This document shows, in pieces, positions 18,322 through 28,676 of a stretch of 64,000 nt of DNA. The stretch lies in assembly GCA_035468355.1 (NCBI GenBank), contig DATITA010000012.1, positions 19,418 through 83,417 on the forward strand, in the 5' to 3' direction. Source of the DNA: DATKSS01 sp035468355 (GTDB taxonomy: Bacteria; Chloroflexota; Dormibacteria; Dormibacterales; Dormibacteraceae). The position numbers were made by a program, and so were the translations under genes. The notes below the pieces were generated by a model. It did not search any database, had not been told where the DNA came from, and saw only the letters and a program-made list of their open reading frames with translations. Positions within the stretch are counted from its first letter, which is position 1. The number at the start of each line of letters is the position of its first letter.

Positions 18322-19653
18322 GTGCCTGGTTCCCTGAACGTATCGACCGAGCCGCTCCCGCGAAGCCAGGTCGGCATGACGATCGAGGTGCCGGCCGAGG
18401 TGGTCGACGCCACGTATGAGCGGGTCCTTAACCGCCTGGTCTCCCGGGCTCGCATCGAAGGCTTCCGGCCCGGCCGGGCGCCCCGAGCGCTCGTCGAGGC
18501 TCGGCTCGGCCCGGCCGTGCTCCGAGAAGAGGTGGTCGAGACGATGGTGCCCGAGATCATGCGGCAGGCGCTTGACGAGAGGTCCATCGACCCCATCGAC
18601 AACCCGGACGTCGAGGTGCTCGAGCTGGAGCGCGGCCGGCCGGCCCGCCTCAAAGCGACGATCAGCGTGATGCCCGAAGTGACCCTCGCCGACGCCAGGT
18701 CGCTGAAGCCGACGGTCCCGTCGATCGAGGTCACCGAACCGATGCTGGAGCGGCGCCTCGAAGACGTGCGCCAGCCGATGGCCGAGATCACCCCGGTGGA
18801 GCGTGAGGTGCGGTCCGGCGACATCGCCATCATCGACGTGGAGGTCGAAGTCGACGGCGAGCTCGTCGCGTCGGAAAGCCGCCAGGCGATGGAGGCCGAG
18901 ATCAAGGAGGGGGTACTGCTGCCCGAGCTCCTCGAGGTCCTCCCCGGCGCCTTCGTCGACGAGTCCCGCGAGGCCCGGGTGACGTTTCCCGACAACTACA
19001 GCGAGCCCGCCCTCGCCGGCAAGGAGGCCACGATCCGGGTGACGGTCCGCGGCGTCAAGGAGAAGGTCCTGCCGCCCCTCGACGATGCGCTGGCCAAGAT
19101 CCTCAGCAACGGCGCTCACGACACGGCGGCTTCGTATCGCGATTCGGTTCGGGCGGAGCTGGAGCAGGCTGCGAGGGACATGGCGCAGATGGAGCGCGAG
19201 CAGGCGGTGGTGCGAGCGCTGGTGGAAGCCTCGACGGTGGAGGTGCCCGAGACCCTCGTCGAGAAGGAGCTCACCAGTCAGCTCGAATCCCTCGAGAGGA
19301 GCCTGAACCGGCAGGGGCTGAAGCTGGATCGTTACCTGGAGTACGTGGGCAAGACGGTCGACCAGTGGATCACGGACGCGAGGCCGGACGCCGAGGCGCG
19401 CATCAAGGTCGACCTCGTGCTTGGCGAGTTCGCCCGGCAAGAGGGCCTTGAGCCGTCCGACGAGGACGTCATCGCCTTCCTGGAGGAGCAGGCCGGCAGG
19501 GACGACGATCTGAAAGGCCAGGTCGCCGAGCTGAAGAAGAGCGCAAGCGCGCGCCGGTACTTCGCGTCGCGGCTCCGCCGGGTGCGCGTCCTGGAACGGC
19601 TCCTCCAGGTGGTCGTCCCCGAAGTTGACGGCATCGGGGGATTGCCTGTCTAG
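18322..19653 (+). CDS. tig: trigger factor (ribosome-associated chaperone)
   Basis: A 443-residue trigger factor. The ribosome-binding signature GFRPGRAPRALVEARLG lies near residues 50-66. A PPIase-like middle part and a long helical C-terminal chaperone region follow, with normal total length. The order tig-clpP-clpX is common in bacteria and couples folding to proteolysis. The start is GTG 18322, six bases after TAGCAT. Its stop codon overlaps the -10 box proposed for clpP. Confidence 0.95.
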   Translation: MPGSLNVSTEPLPRSQVGMTIEVPAEVVDATYERVLNRLVSRARIEGFRPGRAPRALVEARLGPAVLREEVVETMVPEIMRQALDERSIDPIDNPDVEVLELERGRPARLKATISVMPEVTLADARSLKPTVPSIEVTEPMLERRLEDVRQPMAEITPVEREVRSGDIAIIDVEVEVDGELVASESRQAMEAEIKEGVLLPELLEVLPGAFVDESREARVTFPDNYSEPALAGKEATIRVTVRGVKEKVLPPLDDALAKILSNGAHDTAASYRDSVRAELEQAARDMAQMEREQAVVRALVEASTVEVPETLVEKELTSQLESLERSLNRQGLKLDRYLEYVGKTVDQWITDARPDAEARIKVDLVLGEFARQEGLEPSDEDVIAFLEEQAGRDDDLKGQVAELKKSASARRYFASRLRRVRVLERLLQVVVPEVDGIGGLPV

Positions 19654-19656
19654 AAT
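19651..19656 (+). promoter_or_regulatory. putative -10 box for clpP
   Basis: TAGAAT lies six bases before GTG 19663 and includes the stop codon of tig. This is one of the clearest leaderless-type promoters in the window. Confidence 0.5.
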
Positions 19657-19662
19657 GACCTT

Positions 19663-20355
19663 GTGCACGACATGAGCCGAACCGAACGTCCATCGAGCTA
19701 CCTCGTCCCGATGGTGGTCGAGAACACAGGCCGCGGCGAGCGCGCCTTCGACATCTACTCCCGCCTCCTGAAGGAGCGCATCGTTTTCATCGGCACCCCG
19801 ATCGACGACCAGGTTGCCAACCTCGTCGTGGCGCAGCTTCTCTTCCTACAGTCGGAAGACCCGGAGAAGGAGATCGCCGTCTACATCAACAGCCCGGGCG
19901 GCCAGGTGACTGCGGGCCTCGCCATCTACGACACGATGCAGTACATCCGCCCACCGGTCTCAACGATCTGCATCGGCATGGCCTACTCGATGGCCGCGGT
20001 GCTGCTTGCCGGCGGAGCCCACGGTCAGCGGTACGCGCTGCCCCACGCGAACATCCTCATCCACCAGCCCTGGGGCGGCATGCAGGGCCAGGCGTCAGAC
20101 ATCCAGATCCACGCCAAGGAAATCCTTCGCACTCGCGAGCAGCTGAACCAGATCCTGGCGCGCCACACCGGTCAGAAGATCGAGAAGGTGACGCTCGACA
20201 CCGAGCGCGACTACTTCCTCACGTCAGAGGCGGCCAAGGAGTACGGGTTGATCGACGACATCATCCTCACCCCGACCAAGCCGCTGGGGGCGGACAAGGA
20301 AAAGGAAAAGGCGAAGGACGCCGAGAAGGAAAAGGAGAAAGTAGCGGCCGGATGA
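19663..20355 (+). CDS. clpP: ATP-dependent Clp protease proteolytic subunit
   Basis: A 230-residue ClpP. The catalytic triad is visible as S109 (GMAYSMAAVLL), H134 (ILIHQP) and D182 (ERDYFLT). The Ser context differs from the usual A-A-S-M, with Tyr just before Ser. The protein ends in about 25 residues of alternating Lys/Glu/Ala not present in typical ClpP of about 200 residues. It acts with ClpX, encoded 210 bases downstream. Its stop overlaps the start of the zinc-finger gene as ATGA, so those two are translationally coupled. Confidence 0.95.
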   Translation: MHDMSRTERPSSYLVPMVVENTGRGERAFDIYSRLLKERIVFIGTPIDDQVANLVVAQLLFLQSEDPEKEIAVYINSPGGQVTAGLAIYDTMQYIRPPVSTICIGMAYSMAAVLLAGGAHGQRYALPHANILIHQPWGGMQGQASDIQIHAKEILRTREQLNQILARHTGQKIEKVTLDTERDYFLTSEAAKEYGLIDDIILTPTKPLGADKEKEKAKDAEKEKEKVAAG

Positions 20356-20546
20356 TCTTTCGACGCAAGAGCAAGGGCGGCGAGGTCAAATGGCATCGGC
20401 CGAAATGCTCGTTCTGCGGCAAAGCTCAGGGCGAGCGCGGAATCAGACTCGTAGCCGGCTCCGGCGTCTACATCTGCAGTGAATGCATAAGCGTTGCCAA
20501 CGAGATGCTGTGGGGTCATAATCCCCCGGCGCCAGCATCTTCTTAA
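20352..20546 (+). CDS. stand-alone ClpX-type zinc-binding domain protein
   Basis: A 64-residue protein with the C4 zinc finger of ClpX and almost nothing else: C19 and C22 in CSFCGK, C42 and C45 in CSEC. It aligns with ClpX residues 12-45 (shared CSFCGK, LVAG-GV-IC). A basic N-terminal tail and a short Pro/Ser tail flank the finger. It overlaps clpP by 4 bases and ends 19 bases before clpX. The ClpX finger dimerises and binds adaptors and substrates, so a free copy could compete with or pair with it. It could also be a duplication remnant kept by chance. Confidence 0.82.
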   Translation: MIFRRKSKGGEVKWHRPKCSFCGKAQGERGIRLVAGSGVYICSECISVANEMLWGHNPPAPASS

Positions 20547-20565
20547 AGGACATACCAGGGAACCC

Positions 20566-21843
<1,278 letters not shown>

Positions 21844-21850
21844 GACCGAT

Positions 21851-21856
21851 TAGTCT
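21851..21856 (+). promoter_or_regulatory. putative -10 box for the dehydrogenase gene
   Basis: TAGTCT lies seven bases before GTG 21864. Confidence 0.4.
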
Positions 21857-21863
21857 TCGGCCT

Positions 21864-22661
21864 GTGGAGGACCTGCGTGGCAAGACCGTCCTCCTCACCG
21901 GAGCTTCTGCGGGGCTTGGACCTCACATTGCGCGCCGGCTGCATCGCGCCGGCGCGAAGTTCGTCCTTTCGGCTCGCAGCGGGCCCGCGCTGAGAAAGCT
22001 CGCCAAGGAGTTGGGCGGCTCGCGGGTCGTGGTGGCGGATCTTTCGCTGCCCGGCGAACCGGAAAGGCTTGCCCGGGCCGCGGGCCGCGTTGACGTGCTG
22101 GTCTCCAACGCTGGACTGCCCGCGAGCGGCGCGCTGACGAGCTACACCATCGCGCAGCTGGATCGTGCCCTGACGGTGAACCTTCGCGCCGGAATCGTGC
22201 TGGCGCGCGAGCTCGCGCCGGCCATGATCAAGCGCAAGTCAGGCCACCTGGTGTTCATGTCGTCTGTCGCCGGCAAGGTGCCGACCGCCGCCGCCACCCT
22301 GTACCACGCCACGAAGTTCGGTCTCCGCGGATTTGGGCTCGCGCTGCGCGAGGAGCTCTGGGGCAGCGGAGTCGGCGTCTCGGTGATCTATCCGACCTTC
22401 GTCAGCAAGGTGGGAATGTGGGCGGAGACCGGATTGAAGGTGAACCCAATGGCGGGTGAAGTCTCGCCGGAGCAGGTGGCTGAGGCTGTGTGGTCAGCCA
22501 TCACCAAGAACCGCGGCGAGGTCGACGTCGTGCCGTTCCAGGTGAGGGCAGGTGTCGTGGCCCAGGCTCTAGCGCCGGGCCTGTTCACTTCGATCGCCCG
22601 CTCGACAGGGGCCACGCGAGCCATCGATGATCTGACCGAAAGGCAGCGCTCCAAGCGTTAG
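21864..22661 (+). CDS. short-chain dehydrogenase/reductase
   Basis: A 265-residue classical SDR. The cofactor loop TGASAGLG lies at residues about 12-19, an NAG motif near 85, a catalytic Ser in MSSVAG and the YHATK active-site pair follow. The substrate cannot be read from sequence. It starts with GTG 20 bases after clpX but carries its own -10-like box, so it is probably an independent unit. Confidence 0.88.
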   Translation: MEDLRGKTVLLTGASAGLGPHIARRLHRAGAKFVLSARSGPALRKLAKELGGSRVVVADLSLPGEPERLARAAGRVDVLVSNAGLPASGALTSYTIAQLDRALTVNLRAGIVLARELAPAMIKRKSGHLVFMSSVAGKVPTAAATLYHATKFGLRGFGLALREELWGSGVGVSVIYPTFVSKVGMWAETGLKVNPMAGEVSPEQVAEAVWSAITKNRGEVDVVPFQVRAGVVAQALAPGLFTSIARSTGATRAIDDLTERQRSKR

Positions 22662-22674
22662 AATTCACCAAACC

Positions 22675-22734
22675 ATGAGCCGCCACGAGAGCGTCGGGCC
22701 TGTATCCGTACCCTCGCCGGCTCAGTCGCGCTAA
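22675..22734 (+). other. possible leader peptide before valS
   Basis: A 19-codon frame (ATG 22675, TAA 22732-22734) sits in the 127-base gap before valS. It contains three Val codons (positions 7, 10, 12) and five Ser codons. A small hairpin (GTCGC/GCGAC, 22725-22741) overlaps its end. Val-codon-rich leaders can attenuate Val-related genes, but there is no ribosome site and no terminator U-run, so this is only a suggestion. Confidence 0.2.
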
Positions 22735-22788
22735 AAGCGACCTTCGTGCCGGCGCATTCCACCTCCCAAGAGCGATGAAACACGCCCA

Positions 22789-25341
22789 ATGAACAACAAG
22801 GAGATGCCCAAAGCGTTTGACCCGCAGGCCGTCCAGGCCGGCTGGTACGCGCGCTGGGAGGCTGACGGCTTGTTCGTCGCCGATGCCTCGAGCAACAAGC
22901 CCACGTTCACGATGTGCTTCCCACCGCCCAACATCACCGGTGAGCTGCACATGGGGCATGCGCTCCAAACCGCAATCTACGACCTGCTCGCGCGCTACAA
23001 GCGAATGAACGGATTCGAGGTGCTCTTTCTGCCCGGCTACGACCATGCGGCCATCGCGACGCAGAACGTCATCGAGAAGCAGCTTTCGCGCGAGGGGTCG
23101 AGCAAGGAGGACCTCGGCCGCGAGAAGTTCGATGCGCGAGTGCAGGACTGGTACGCCACGGTCGGCGCCACGATCATCAACCAGCTGCGATTGCTGGGCG
23201 CGTCGATGGATTGGAGCCGTCTGCGCTTCACGATGGACTCGAGATACGTCAATGCGGTCATGACCGCGTTCGTCGCTTTCTACGAGCGCGGTTGGATCTA
23301 CCGCGCGCCGCGCATCGTCAACTGGTGTCCGCGCGATCGCTCAGCCATCTCCGACCTCGAGATCCAATGGGAAGAGCACCACGACGTGCTGTACCACATC
23401 CGTTACCCGATCGAGGGCGGTGGGGAAGTGGTGATCGCGACTGTGCGCCCTGAGACCATGCTCGCCGACACCGGCGTCGCCGTGAACCCGGCGGACGATC
23501 GCTACGCCAACCTGGTCGGGAAGGTTGCGGTGCTCCCGCTCGTCGGCCGCAAGCTGCCTATCGTCGGCGACGAGCTCGTCGAGAAGGACTTCGGCACCGG
23601 AGCGCTGAAAGTCACCCCCGGCCACGACCCGATGGACTACGACATCGGGCAGCGACATTCGCTCGAGACCGTCAATGGAATGCATGAGGACGGCAGCATG
23701 AACGTGCCGGGTCTTCCTTATGACGGCCTGCCTGCGCTCGAGGCGCGCGCGCGAGTGGTGGCGGATCTGCGGGCGCAGGGATTGCTCGTCAAAGAGGAGC
23801 CGTACACGCACGACGTCGGCCACTGCGACCGCTGTCACGCCGTGATTGAGCCCATGGTCAGCGAACAGTGGTGGCTGCGCATGGAGACCATGCGCGACAA
23901 GGCTCTCGAGGCGTCGGCTGCGGGCAAGGTGCGCTGGCATCCGGAGCGTTACGAGCGGACGTATCTCGACTGGCTCAACGGTCTGCGTGACTGGAACATC
24001 GGCCGGCAGCTGTGGCTCGGGCACCGCGTCCCGGTTTACTACTGCGAGAACGGACACCAGCTTGTGGCGATCGAGAAACCGGCAGCGTGCACCGAGTGCG
24101 ACAGCCGAGACCTCACTCAGGACCCAGACGTTCTCGACACCTGGTTCTCGTCGGCGCTGTGGCCGTTCGCAACATTGGGCTGGCCGGAGAAGACGGATGA
24201 CCTCGCGGCGTTTTATCCGACCGACCTCAATGCCACCGCCCGCGAGATCATCAACCTGTGGGTGAGCCGGATGATCATGACCAGCCTGGAATTCATGGGC
24301 GAAGTGCCGTTCTCCGACGTGGCCATCCACTGCCAGGTCCAGGCGGCTGATGGTCGAAGGATGTCGAAGTCGCTAGGCACCGGCGTCGACCCTCGACAGC
24401 TGATCGACAAATACGGCACCGATGCCCTTCGAGCGTGGGCAGCATCGGTCGCCATGTCGAGCCAGGACGTGCGCTTCGACGAGAGCCGCGTCGAAGGCTA
24501 CCGCCGATTCTGCAACAAGCTCTGGAACGCCACGCGCCTGGTCCTGAGCTCGCCAGGCACGCCGCCCTCGGGCCCGCCCGGAATCCTGGAGGCGGGCGAG
24601 CACCTCGAAGACCGCTGGATACTCTCCCGGCTGGCGTACGCGACATCGGCGGTCACCGCCGGCATCGAGAGCTTCACGTTCCAGGATTCGATCGCGGCCG
24701 CGTACGGCTTCGCGTGGAACGAGTTCTGCGACTGGTACCTGGAGGCGGCCAAGGAGCGGCTGCGCGACGGCGACGCCGCGGCACAGGACGTCGCGTATTT
24801 CTGTCTCGACAACATCTTTAGGCTCCTGCATCCGTTCATGCCCTTCGTCACGGAGGAGCTGTGGTCGCGGATGCCGGGCACGCGCGACTACCTGATGCGC
24901 TCATCGTGGCCCGAAGGGCTCGACCGCCTCGTGGCTCCCGACGCCGAGGAAAGCTTCGAGCTCGTCATGAGGATCGTCGAAGAGGCCCGTGGCCACCGCC
25001 AGGCGGCTGGCGCCCCGCCGCGCGGGGGCAAGGTCAGGTTCGATGAAGCCGGCCAGACCGTCGCCATGCTGGCCGCACGGCTGGCGTGGCTGGAGCTCGA
25101 CGATGGGCTCGAGGGCGGGACGCCGCTGGCGGTCGTGCCAGGTCAGGTGAGCTTTCCCGCAGGGGCCGGCGACGCCCGTCGGGTGTCGGAGCTCAAGCGC
25201 TTCAGGGACGAGCTCGCGAAGGCCGAAGCGAAGCTGGCCAACCCCGACTTCACCTCCAAGGCGCCGCCAGAGATCGTCACCAAGCTCCGGGAGCGCGCGG
25301 CGGAGCTTCGCGCGGCGATCGCTCGACTGAACACTGAGTGA
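22789..25341 (+). CDS. valS: valyl-tRNA synthetase
   Basis: An 850-residue class I synthetase that charges tRNA-Val. HMGH at residues 54-57 (HIGH motif) and RMSKS at 524-528 (KMSKS motif) bound the catalytic core. An editing domain between them carries NCxR-like and GTGALKVTPGHDP segments typical of ValS. A coiled-coil C-terminal arm (about 790-850) matches the family. No T-box leader was found upstream. Length is typical of the shorter bacterial ValS. Confidence 0.96.
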   Translation: MNNKEMPKAFDPQAVQAGWYARWEADGLFVADASSNKPTFTMCFPPPNITGELHMGHALQTAIYDLLARYKRMNGFEVLFLPGYDHAAIATQNVIEKQLSREGSSKEDLGREKFDARVQDWYATVGATIINQLRLLGASMDWSRLRFTMDSRYVNAVMTAFVAFYERGWIYRAPRIVNWCPRDRSAISDLEIQWEEHHDVLYHIRYPIEGGGEVVIATVRPETMLADTGVAVNPADDRYANLVGKVAVLPLVGRKLPIVGDELVEKDFGTGALKVTPGHDPMDYDIGQRHSLETVNGMHEDGSMNVPGLPYDGLPALEARARVVADLRAQGLLVKEEPYTHDVGHCDRCHAVIEPMVSEQWWLRMETMRDKALEASAAGKVRWHPERYERTYLDWLNGLRDWNIGRQLWLGHRVPVYYCENGHQLVAIEKPAACTECDSRDLTQDPDVLDTWFSSALWPFATLGWPEKTDDLAAFYPTDLNATAREIINLWVSRMIMTSLEFMGEVPFSDVAIHCQVQAADGRRMSKSLGTGVDPRQLIDKYGTDALRAWAASVAMSSQDVRFDESRVEGYRRFCNKLWNATRLVLSSPGTPPSGPPGILEAGEHLEDRWILSRLAYATSAVTAGIESFTFQDSIAAAYGFAWNEFCDWYLEAAKERLRDGDAAAQDVAYFCLDNIFRLLHPFMPFVTEELWSRMPGTRDYLMRSSWPEGLDRLVAPDAEESFELVMRIVEEARGHRQAAGAPPRGGKVRFDEAGQTVAMLAARLAWLELDDGLEGGTPLAVVPGQVSFPAGAGDARRVSELKRFRDELAKAEAKLANPDFTSKAPPEIVTKLRERAAELRAAIARLNTE

Positions 25342-25416
25342 AGCCGGCGCACGGAGCCCCGCGCGGCTTGCGCGTGGCTGCTCCGACGCGAACCGTGCCG
25401 CGCACCCTCGCGTCGC

Positions 25417-25422
25417 TACGCT
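25417..25422 (+). promoter_or_regulatory. putative -10 box for the complex-I-like gene set
   Basis: TACGCT lies six bases before ATG 25429. Confidence 0.4.
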
Positions 25423-25428
25423 AGCGCG

Positions 25429-27087
25429 ATGCCGTCGCTCGTCGTGCTGGCGCCGATCCTCATCCCGCTGGTCGCCGCAGCCCTCATCACCGCATTCGGC
25501 CTGGCCGGCGTGGATCTTGGCCGCATCTCCTGCGCCGTCGGGGCCTGGGGAGCCGTCGCGGCGCTGCTGCTCCTGTGGCTTTCGGTGCGCTCCACTCAGG
25601 ACCTGAACCTCGGCCCCCTTGGTTTCGGCTCGCCGCTGCTGCTGCGAATCGACGCCGTCGGGTTTGCGTTCGGCCTGATGGTCACGGTACCCGCGGCGGT
25701 GCTGCTGTCGCTGCAGCCCCGTACGTGGCAGGAGGCGACCGTTGCCCTCGTCGGCGTCGCGGCGGCCATCACGGCGATCGAATCGGGCGGGGTGGTCCTG
25801 TGCGCCTTCGCAGGTGGAACCGCGGCCACCCTGGCGGTGGTGCAGCTCGACACGGAGGACGTGAAGGCGCCGCGCCCGAGCTGGGGTCTCCTGCTCGGCT
25901 CGTGGCTGGCCCTGAGCTGGGCCGGCGTGATCTTCGAAGCCCGCGTGGGCACCGACGGCTTCGCAGCGGTGCCGGTCGCCAACCTGACGGGCCCGGTCTT
26001 CGCGCTGATCGCAGTCGCCGCCCTCGGCGCTTCGGGACTGTTTCCGTGGCGGTCATGGCCCGCGATCGTGTGGTCGCGGCCCTCCCTGCGCGCGGCCGGG
26101 ATGTCGGTCGCAACCCTGTACCCCCTGGGTTTCTACCTGCTCGTCCGAGCGTACGAGATAGGGGATGGCCGGTACCCGCAACCTGGCCTGAACGTGGTGC
26201 TGGGCGGCCTCGGCGTCGCCGTCGCGCTCAGCGCCGCGATCCGCGCCCAGGGAGCGGCGACCCGGCGCGACTTTCTCGCAGAGGTCATCCCCGGCTTTGG
26301 CGGTTTCGCGCTCATGATGATCGCGCTGGGCACGCCGCTCGGACTCGTGGCCGGCCTGCTCAGCCTCGCCACCGCGTCTGCGCTGACCGCCTGCCTCGCA
26401 CTTCTTCCCGACCGGGCGGGCCTGGCTTCCCTGTTTGCCGTCGCCGCCGCCGCCGGCCTGCCGCCCGGCTTCGCCTTCGGCGCTCGCGTGCTGGGTCTGG
26501 AGGCGACCTTCGAAGCGGGCAACTCCATCGGCCTGATCGGCCTGGCCGGGGCGGCCACCTGGGTGGTCTGGATCGTGGCAGCCGCGCGAGCCATCGGCCT
26601 GCCCGGGGGCCCCGGGCATGCGGTCGCCGAGACGTTTCCGCGAATTGCGATGGCCATCGCCGCGGTCACGATCGTCGCGGGGCCCGCCCTCGCTGCTTTC
26701 CAGTCCGCTTTCGCGAACCCGGCCCAGGGCAAGGTGATGACCGGGAGCTCGGCCGGTTCGGTGGCGGGCGGGCTGGTGAGCGTGGAGACTGTCTCGACCG
26801 TGCTTCCTGCCCTCAGTCTCTTCATTCCGCTGCTGGCGATCGCAGTGCTGGTTTACGCCTTCGCCGGCACCACGCCGGTTCGGGGCCAGACGCGGCCGGC
26901 GCTGTTCACGATGCCCGGACGGCAACCCTTCGCCCGGCTGTGGGCCGCCGTCCGCGCCACCCGTGTTCCAGACCAGTACCGCTCGATTGTCGACCTGCGT
27001 GCCATCGAGTCGGCTGCGGCGGGTGGTCATGCGGTGCTGTGGCTCGCTGCTCTGGCCGCCCTCGTTTTTGCGGTCACCCGCCAGTGA
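25429..27087 (+). CDS. NuoL/HyfB-like antiporter-type membrane protein
   Basis: A 552-residue protein with about 14 helices. The layout and an internal GLFPWRSWPAIVWSRPSLRA segment recall the proton-conducting subunit family (NuoL/M/N, HyfB), where a similar loop reads PFH-W-A. The charged residues that make that family conduct protons are sparse, so it may be a degenerate or specialised member. First of four overlapping membrane-protein genes. Function unproven; DabB-type or MRP-type antiporter subunits are alternatives, but their partner genes are absent. Confidence 0.6.
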   Translation: MPSLVVLAPILIPLVAAALITAFGLAGVDLGRISCAVGAWGAVAALLLLWLSVRSTQDLNLGPLGFGSPLLLRIDAVGFAFGLMVTVPAAVLLSLQPRTWQEATVALVGVAAAITAIESGGVVLCAFAGGTAATLAVVQLDTEDVKAPRPSWGLLLGSWLALSWAGVIFEARVGTDGFAAVPVANLTGPVFALIAVAALGASGLFPWRSWPAIVWSRPSLRAAGMSVATLYPLGFYLLVRAYEIGDGRYPQPGLNVVLGGLGVAVALSAAIRAQGAATRRDFLAEVIPGFGGFALMMIALGTPLGLVAGLLSLATASALTACLALLPDRAGLASLFAVAAAAGLPPGFAFGARVLGLEATFEAGNSIGLIGLAGAATWVVWIVAAARAIGLPGGPGHAVAETFPRIAMAIAAVTIVAGPALAAFQSAFANPAQGKVMTGSSAGSVAGGLVSVETVSTVLPALSLFIPLLAIAVLVYAFAGTTPVRGQTRPALFTMPGRQPFARLWAAVRATRVPDQYRSIVDLRAIESAAAGGHAVLWLAALAALVFAVTRQ

Positions 27088-27091
27088 CCTT

Positions 27092-27634
27092 TTGATCGCA
27101 GCGGTCGGAGCTTTTCTTGGCTGGTTGGGCGTCTCGACCATCGTGCTCGCCGATGGGCGCCGCGGGCTTGCCGCCGGGCTCGCCGTCGCGACCGCCGGCC
27201 TCGCTGCCATTGCGTGGCAGAACGGCGATGGCGTGGCCGCCGTGATCGTTTTGATCGGCGGCGGCGCGGCGGCGGTGCTGCGCTACCGTGCGGGTCCAGG
27301 CGGCTGGGCTATGATGCCGCCCGGTTCCACGCCGCGCCTGATCATGTGCGTGGCGGGAGGCCTCGTCGCATTGTGGTTCGCGGCTTCGGTGACCACCGGC
27401 TCCGGCGGCGCGACTCGCTTCGCGGTGTTGAGCGTCATCGGGTTGAGCGGTGCTCGGATCGTGTCTAGCCGCGAGCCTTCGAGCGTGGTGACCGCCGTGG
27501 CCGTTCTTGCTCTCTCCGCCGCTATCGCCACTCACCTCGGGGCCGGCTCTCCCGGCCTCTGGCCCTACGTCGCGGCCGCCTTGGTCGCCGCTGCAGCGCC
27601 GCTGGTACCGGTGCGGGTCGCCAATGCCTCCTGA
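27092..27634 (+). CDS. small membrane protein, HyfE-like by position
   Basis: About 180 residues, almost entirely hydrophobic, with five or six helices. I assign it to the HyfE-like slot only from size and gene order. The start is uncertain: TTG at 27092 lies five bases after the previous stop, while ATG at about 27029 would overlap the previous gene by about 60 bases. It overlaps the next gene by 11 bases. Confidence 0.5.
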   Translation: MIAAVGAFLGWLGVSTIVLADGRRGLAAGLAVATAGLAAIAWQNGDGVAAVIVLIGGGAAAVLRYRAGPGGWAMMPPGSTPRLIMCVAGGLVALWFAASVTTGSGGATRFAVLSVIGLSGARIVSSREPSSVVTAVAVLALSAAIATHLGAGSPGLWPYVAAALVAAAAPLVPVRVANAS

Positions 27635-28676
27635 CGTGGCCACGTGCCTGCCCCTGCTAATCGCCGCGGCGGCGGCCCTGGGACTCGCGGTCGCGATGTC
27701 GCCTCCGCGAGTATCCAGGACCGCGCTCCTGGCGAGAGGGGGAACCGGGCTCGCCGGCATGGTGGCCATCGCCTTGGCGCCGAGCCTCGACCTCCTGGTG
27801 TTGGCGCTCCTGGTCCTGGCGGTGCTTCACGCCTCGCTTCCGGGAAAACGCGACTTCGCATCACGACTTCAGATGCCGGTCGTCGCCGTGGTCCTGATCG
27901 CCGTGGCGCTCCTGTTCGCTCGGGTGCAGGGCCCCGAGATGCTGCAGAGGTTCGCGGCCGTCGGGCTCGCCGCCGGCGTCGCCGCATGTGTGGGATTGCT
28001 GCCGTACATCCACGTCCTCGAACCCGAGGACATGGTGGTCGTGTCGCCCACGGCGTGGATCGGGTTCGTAGGGCCGGTCGCCGCGACTGCGATTCTGATC
28101 AAGGTGCGCGGGCTGCTGTCCCAGGATGCGGGCACCGACCTGGGGGCGATGCTCATAGCGCTGGGCCTGGTCAACATGCTGTGGGGCACGCTCGCGGCAT
28201 GGAGGGCCGAGGACTCGACGCGCGCATGGCACTACTCCTTCATGGCGGATTGGGGACTGGCGCTGTGCGGTTTCGGCCTGACCGTCACCGAGGGCCAGGG
28301 GGCAGCCTTGTTGATCCTGTCGAGCATCGTGTTCGGCAGGCTGCCGCTGTATCTCGCGTCGCGCCAGGCGCTCCGTGAGCACCAGTCGGCCGACCGCCCG
28401 ATCAACCTCATGGTGGCCGCCGTGCTGGCCGGGTCGGCCCCTTTCGCAGGTTTCGCAGCCAGGGTCTTGCTCCTGCGCGCGGCGACGCAGATGTACTGGC
28501 CGCTGGCCCTCGTGCTGGCGGCCGGCATGCTGCTGTGGCTCCCGGTGGCGCTCAGGCTCGGCCGCACGTTGGGCCAGCCTCGCGGGCGCCAGGCGCTCGG
28601 CGTGGGCATCGTGATCGCCGCCAACGCGGTGGTGGGCCTCTATCCCCTGCCGCTGCTCACCCTGGCCGGCCGATGA
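27624..28676 (+). CDS. NuoN/HyfF-like membrane protein
   Basis: A 350-residue protein with about ten helices, shorter than usual NuoN/HyfF members. A segment SFMADWGLALCGFGL lies near residue 205 and a segment with SAPFAGFAARVLLLRAA near 275, echoing the antiporter-family helix that follows the P-F-GF turn. The start ATG 27624 overlaps the previous gene. Its stop overlaps the next start as ATGA. Identification is by architecture and context. Confidence 0.55.
   Translation: MPPDVATCLPLLIAAAAALGLAVAMSPPRVSRTALLARGGTGLAGMVAIALAPSLDLLVLALLVLAVLHASLPGKRDFASRLQMPVVAVVLIAVALLFARVQGPEMLQRFAAVGLAAGVAACVGLLPYIHVLEPEDMVVVSPTAWIGFVGPVAATAILIKVRGLLSQDAGTDLGAMLIALGLVNMLWGTLAAWRAEDSTRAWHYSFMADWGLALCGFGLTVTEGQGAALLILSSIVFGRLPLYLASRQALREHQSADRPINLMVAAVLAGSAPFAGFAARVLLLRAATQMYWPLALVLAAGMLLWLPVALRLGRTLGQPRGRQALGVGIVIAANAVVGLYPLPLLTLAGR

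Noticed and set aside
18247..19668. Long antisense open frame of 473 codons opposite tig
   Set aside because: It is a high-GC shadow frame; tig on the plus strand has clear family motifs and the antisense protein has no recognisable pattern.
22662..22788. T-box leader before valS
   Set aside because: No TGG-N-ACC-type T-box sequence or long stem structure is visible.
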